Assembly: GCA_025924435.1 (NCBI GenBank)
Contig: JAICIL010000161.1
Location: forward strand, 1 to 9,750
Direction of reading: 5' to 3'
Source of the DNA: Chloroflexia bacterium
GTDB lineage: Bacteria; Chloroflexota; Chloroflexia; Thermomicrobiales; JALYUS01
Length of the DNA stretch: 9,750 nucleotides
Below, piece by piece: positions 6,521 to 9,750 of this stretch (the stretch's first letter is position 1; every line of letters starts with the position of its first letter). The notes beneath the pieces were generated by a model. That model saw only the letters and a list, made by a program, of their open reading frames with translations. It was not told the DNA's origin and did not search any database. Both the position numbers and the translations under genes were made by a program.

Positions 6521-6564
6521 CCGCACGCGCCGTCATCAGGGCCGATGGCGGCGCGTGCGGCCTC
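6517..6564 (-). terminator. Large hairpin after the solute-binding protein gene
   Basis: Arms 6519-6537 and 6544-6562 match at 18 of 19 positions around a six-base loop, extendable outwards by two pairs, one of them a wobble. It lies 41 bases past the stop of the solute-binding protein gene and upstream of the lipid kinase, so it probably ends or attenuates the transporter transcript, or protects its 3' end. No U run follows on either strand, so it is not a textbook intrinsic terminator. Four bases at its outer edge are shared with the hairpin at 6498-6520. Confidence 0.6.
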
Positions 6565-6604
6565 ATTCGTTGGGTCGCTGAACGTGTTCCGCTCGCCCGG
6601 ACGC

Positions 6605-8584
6605 TCATTGCGCGGGCTTGATCGTGTTGATCCAGAGCGGCGAGGTGCGGTGCCAATAGCAGGAGTTGATGTACGGGTTCTCCTCCGTCGGCCAGCCCGT
6701 CCAGTACGTCGTATTGGTCGGGATGCGATGGAACCACTGCACGAGGCCGACATCGGGCAGTTCCTTGATCCAGATGTCCATCGCCTGCCGGAAGAGCGGC
6801 ATCACCTTGGGGTCATCCGGGCCCAACGCGCCGATTTGATCCACGAGTTTGTCGTACTGGTCGTTCTTCCAGCGGTACGGATAGGTCGCCTGCTGGCCGG
6901 TCGGTTTGATGTAGCGGCTGTGGTAGAGGTTCAGCGTGTCGTACGGGTCGCGCACGCTGCCGCCATGCCCCTGCATGAAGGCGTCAATGTTCCCGGTGCC
7001 GACATCCTGGCCGTAGGACGGGCCTTGGATCAGTTTGAATGAGGCGTCGAAGCCGCCGACGCGCAGTTGCTGGCTGACGATCGGCGCGATGTCCTGGAAG
7101 AGGTTGTTCGGGCAACTGATCACCAGCGAGACGGTCTTGCCGTCCTTCGCCCAGAGTTTGTCGCCGTTCTTCGCGTATCCCTTGCGCTGCATGATCTCGG
7201 CGGTCTTGTTCACGTCGAAGGTGTTGATCGGCGCCGCGAGATCGTTGACGGTGGTGAGGTACTTCTCCAATGCCGGGAACCGCGGGAACGGCAGGAGGGT
7301 CATCTCGCCCGCGCCCTTGTAGCCGAGGGAGACGATCTGATCGCGGTTGATGGAGTAGTTGATCGCCCAGCGGATTTCCGGGTCGTTGAACGGCTCCTTG
7401 AGGTCGTTGAAACTGAGGCTCACCGGCCACCAGTCCCGATAGCCGTACGGCGGCTTGCTGCCGGACCAGGTCGTCAGTTTCGGGTTCGCCTTCGTGACGG
7501 CGACGATGTTGTCCGGCCGGAGGTCAATCGTCATATCTATCTCGTTGTTGATCGCCAGTTGCACCATCTTCGTCTCGTCCGTGCCGGGGACGACGATGAT
7601 GCGCTCGGCGGCGGGCAGCGGGTGGAAGCCGGTCTTCGCCGCCCACCAGTTGTCGTTCCGGTCCCAGATGCGCTGCTGGAGCGAGGAGAGGACGAGTTTC
7701 CACGGCCCCGTCGTCACCGGCCAGCCCTTCGCGATGTCGAAGTTGTTGAACGAGCTCGCCTCCTGGTCCTTCCAGATGTGCTCCGGCACGATCGGCACGC
7801 CGATGTCCTGGTGGAAGGCGAAGTACTTGAAGAAGAAGCGCGGGTTCGGGGAGTTCAGCGTGATCTTCGCCGTCAGGTCGTCCGGCGTCGCGACATCCTT
7901 CACCCAGGTCTTCATGTCAATGCCCCAGAGCAGTTTGTCCGCATTGGTCTTGAGCATGTTCAGGGTGTAGGCGATGTCCTTCGCGGTGAACGACTGGTCG
8001 TCGCTCCACGTCACGCCCTTGCGGACGTGCAGCGTGTACTCGGTGAAGTCGGCGTTGTTCTCGTAACTCTCCAACTGCCACGGGATGAAGCCGTCCTTGC
8101 ACTGCATCCCGGTCGGGCCGCAGACCGTGTCCGTGTTGTAGGAGTTGTAGTAGTAGGGCGCCTCGAAGGCGTAGGGGAAGCCGCTGGACGTATTGATGCC
8201 GGTGAGGAAGAACGGATTGACGATGTTGTAGTCCGTCAGCTGGCTGCCCGTGATCCCGAAGATCAGCGTGCGGTTCCGCGCGACCTGCTTCAACTGGCCG
8301 GGCGCCGCCTGCGCCGCCGGGGTCGTATTCGCGGCGGCGGCCGTCGGGGATCCGCCACCGGCGGCGGCGCTGCCCGTCGTCGCCGCGCTCGCGGTCGTCG
8401 GTGTCGCGCCCGTCGTCGCGGGCGCGGCGGTCGGGCTGCCACCCTTGGCGACCGCCTGGAGCGTCGCGTTTGCGCTGTCGTTGCTCGAACTACCGCCGCC
8501 GCAGGCCGCGAGGAGCGCCGCCGCGCTCGCGCCGGCGATGCCCGCGAGGAATTTGCGCCGCGAGAGTTCACGCGAATGTGTCAT
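6605..8584 (-). CDS. ABC transporter solute-binding lipoprotein, family 5 (oligopeptide/oligosaccharide)
   Basis: This 659-residue extracytoplasmic receptor should capture a ligand and deliver it to ABC permeases. The N-terminus has a Tat motif SRRKFL (8-13), a hydrophobic stretch, and a lipobox LAAC with C28 as the predicted lipid-modified cysteine. A long linker rich in Ala, Thr, Gly and Pro (about 29-100, with GGSPTAA twice) tethers the binding domain. The SBP_bac_5 domain covers about 103-655, with family-typical stretches such as EYTLHVRKGVTWSD followed by FTAKDIAYTL. C155 and C162 could form a disulfide outside the cell. The start is set by AGGAGGT six bases before the ATG. The ABC ATPase gene ends 64 bases upstream on the same strand, so the two are probably one operon, though the receptor usually comes first. 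The ligand is unknown: peptides are the family default, but oligosaccharides are equally possible. Confidence 0.94.
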   Translation of the reverse strand: MTHSRELSRRKFLAGIAGASAAALLAACGGGSSSNDSANATLQAVAKGGSPTAAPATTGATPTTASAATTGSAAAGGGSPTAAAANTTPAAQAAPGQLKQVARNRTLIFGITGSQLTDYNIVNPFFLTGINTSSGFPYAFEAPYYYNSYNTDTVCGPTGMQCKDGFIPWQLESYENNADFTEYTLHVRKGVTWSDDQSFTAKDIAYTLNMLKTNADKLLWGIDMKTWVKDVATPDDLTAKITLNSPNPRFFFKYFAFHQDIGVPIVPEHIWKDQEASSFNNFDIAKGWPVTTGPWKLVLSSLQQRIWDRNDNWWAAKTGFHPLPAAERIIVVPGTDETKMVQLAINNEIDMTIDLRPDNIVAVTKANPKLTTWSGSKPPYGYRDWWPVSLSFNDLKEPFNDPEIRWAINYSINRDQIVSLGYKGAGEMTLLPFPRFPALEKYLTTVNDLAAPINTFDVNKTAEIMQRKGYAKNGDKLWAKDGKTVSLVISCPNNLFQDIAPIVSQQLRVGGFDASFKLIQGPSYGQDVGTGNIDAFMQGHGGSVRDPYDTLNLYHSRYIKPTGQQATYPYRWKNDQYDKLVDQIGALGPDDPKVMPLFRQAMDIWIKELPDVGLVQWFHRIPTNTTYWTGWPTEENPYINSCYWHRTSPLWINTIKPAQ

Positions 8585-8648
8585 GATCGTACCTCCTGAT
8601 TCCGTCCCTTCCCGTCGTTTGGCCGGCCCCGGTCTCCCGATTCAGCCG

Positions 8649-9686
8649 CTATGCACCTCCCGTCGTTGCTGCCAGCGGGGCGCGAAATGCCTGGGTGATA
8701 TCGCCGTCGAGCGTCCCGCCGGCGTCCCGATAGAGATAGCAGGCGACCGATCGGTGGGGATCCGTGCGATAGAGGGGCGGCGGGCTTTCCCGGCACATCG
8801 GCATGGCGTAGGGGCAGCGATCCGCGAACTTGCAGCCGCGCTGCTCCCCGCCCCCCGCCTCCGCCTGGCCCGAGGCGACGACATCCTCGCCCCAGCGACG
8901 CTCCGGGTCGGGCAGGGGGATCGAGGCGACGAGCAGTTGCGTGTACGGGTGGAGCGGGGCCTTGATGACCTGCTCCACATCGCCCGTCTCGGCGACCGAG
9001 CCGCGGTAGAGCACGATGATGTTGTCGCTCACCTGGTACGCGGTGGTGAGGTCGTGCGTGATGTAGAGGAAGGAGATGCCGAAATCCCGGCGGAGCGTGT
9101 GCAGGCTCTCCAGGATCGTCGCGCGCAGCGACGCGTCCACCATCGAGACGGGTTCGTCCGCGACGATCAGCCGGGGCTTGAGCAGGAGGGCGCGGGCGAC
9201 GGTGATGCGCTGCCGCTGCCCGCCGCTCAGTTGGTGCGGGTAGCGGCCCAGCGTCTCCTCCGGCCGCAGCCCGACGGTGCGCAGCGCCGTCTCCATCAGG
9301 TCGCGCGCCTCGGCGCGGGAAGCGGCCAGTTTGAAACGGCTGATCGGCACGGTCAGCAGGTGATCCACCTTGTAGAAGGGGTTGTAGACCTCGAACGGGT
9401 CCTGGAAGACCGCCTGAATCTCCCGCCGAAAGGTCTGCCGCTCGCGCGCGGTGAACTTGTGGATGTCCGTGCCCCGGTAGCGCACCGTGCCCTCGGTCGG
9501 GTACTGGAAACCGAGCAGGATGCGCGCGAGCGTCGTCTTGCCGCTGCCGCTCTCGCCGACGACCGCCGTGAACGACGGCACGCTCTCGCTGATCGAGAAC
9601 GAGAAGTCGTCGAGCGCGACCGTATGTTCCTTCTTCGGGTTGCCGAAGCGTTGTGTGACGTGTTGCGTCTCGACCAGCGCGGACAT
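8649..9686 (-). CDS. Opp/Dpp-type ABC transporter ATP-binding protein
   Basis: This 345-residue cytosolic ATPase should power import through a peptide- or oligosaccharide-type ABC permease. Walker A is GESGSGKTT (44-52), the Q loop Q95, the signature LSGGQ (153-157), Walker B ends with D177-E178, and the switch is H211. The D loop reads DEPVSMVD (177-184) in place of the usual DEPTSALD. After the nucleotide domain comes the oligo_HPY region (HPYTQLL, 246-252) and four cysteines, C285, C291, C298 and C316, spaced x5, x6 and x17, as in Opp/Dpp ATPases that bind an iron-sulfur cluster. Position and make-up suggest the OppF/DppF-type second ATPase; its partner should lie beyond the right edge. 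Start: the ATG at 9686 has GGGAGGTG just upstream. A 16-residue upstream extension to 9734 would be read through repeat DNA and is unlikely. The solute-binding gene follows after 64 bases. Confidence 0.94.
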   Translation of the reverse strand: MSALVETQHVTQRFGNPKKEHTVALDDFSFSISESVPSFTAVVGESGSGKTTLARILLGFQYPTEGTVRYRGTDIHKFTARERQTFRREIQAVFQDPFEVYNPFYKVDHLLTVPISRFKLAASRAEARDLMETALRTVGLRPEETLGRYPHQLSGGQRQRITVARALLLKPRLIVADEPVSMVDASLRATILESLHTLRRDFGISFLYITHDLTTAYQVSDNIIVLYRGSVAETGDVEQVIKAPLHPYTQLLVASIPLPDPERRWGEDVVASGQAEAGGGEQRGCKFADRCPYAMPMCRESPPPLYRTDPHRSVACYLYRDAGGTLDGDITQAFRAPLAATTGGA

Positions 9687-9700
9687 TGCACCTCCCTGAT

Positions 9701-9735
9701 CAGCGGGCAGCGGGCGGCAGGCAGCAGGCGGCAAA
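9701..9735. repeat. Degenerate heptamer tandem repeat
   Basis: Five consecutive 7-base units are visible: CAGCGGG, CAGCGGG, CGGCAGG, CAGCAGG and CGGCAAA. They sit just upstream of the ribosome binding site of the ABC ATPase gene (minus strand, 9696-9690), in the gap before the unseen upstream gene. The unit length is not a multiple of three-base codon repeats, so it is more likely an intergenic simple repeat than coding. Confidence 0.6.
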
Positions 9736-9750
9736 CAACGCCCTCTTCCC

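Noticed and set aside
5434..6621. Open frame of 395 codons on the plus strand
   Set aside because: It is antisense to the lipid kinase, whose GGGDGT and GTGND motifs are intact. No domain is visible in the plus frame.
6487..6753. N-terminal extension of the lipid kinase
   Set aside because: It would run through both hairpins and into the solute-binding gene, and its translation is Arg/Ser/Thr-rich shadow sequence.
8290..8500. GC-rich repeats in the solute-binding gene as a tandem repeat element
   Set aside because: These encode the Ala/Thr/Gly/Pro linker after the lipobox, a usual trait of such lipoproteins, and the units are irregular.
7067..8599. Open frame of 510 codons on the plus strand
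   Set aside because: It is antisense to the solute-binding protein gene, which has a clear Tat signal, lipobox and domain. The plus-strand product is low-complexity Arg/Val/Asp-rich.

Overview
This is a high-GC bacterial window with seven protein-coding genes. They fill almost all of it; the longest gene-free gap is about 157 bases (2435-2591). The most likely source is a Chloroflexota bacterium of the Thermomicrobia or Sphaerobacter kind. This is an inference from gene style: a Tat-exported, Ala/Thr/Pro-rich tethered family 5 solute-binding protein, many GC-rich palindromes between genes, and a GAF-GAF-PAS kinase of a type common there. No rRNA or marker gene is present to prove it. I found no tRNA, rRNA, CRISPR array, transposase, integrase or phage gene.

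Layout, left to right. Bases 14-79 are an extreme G/C homopolymer block. A minus-strand two-TM potassium channel with an RCK (TrkA) domain follows (94-1173), then a minus-strand enolase-superfamily enzyme of the mandelate racemase type (1265-2434). A 157-base divergent spacer holds a plausible extended -10 promoter for the plus-strand pair: a soluble GAF-GAF-PAS histidine kinase (2592-4682) and, 26 bases later, a membrane PAP2 phosphatase (4709-5437). The phosphatase runs tail to tail, with a 37-38 base gap, into a minus-strand diacylglycerol-kinase-family lipid kinase (5476-6486). Upstream of that, on the same strand, are a family 5 ABC solute-binding lipoprotein (6605-8584) and an Opp/Dpp-type ABC ATPase (8649-9686). 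The rest of that transporter (permeases, second ATPase) should lie beyond the right edge.

How the genes fit together. The solute-binding protein and the ATPase form one import system for oligopeptides or oligosaccharides. The PAP2 phosphatase and the lipid kinase catalyse opposite steps on phosphorylated lipids and face each other, but no shared control is visible. The histidine kinase has no response regulator next to it. The potassium channel and the enolase-type enzyme have no clear functional link to their neighbours.

I see no convincing new multi-gene system. The most unusual signals are non-coding or at gene ends: the G/C homopolymer block, palindromic repeats that encode the C-terminal tails of two convergent genes, a large 19-bp-arm hairpin next to a second hairpin covering a candidate ribosome binding site, and a heptamer tandem repeat before the ABC ATPase.
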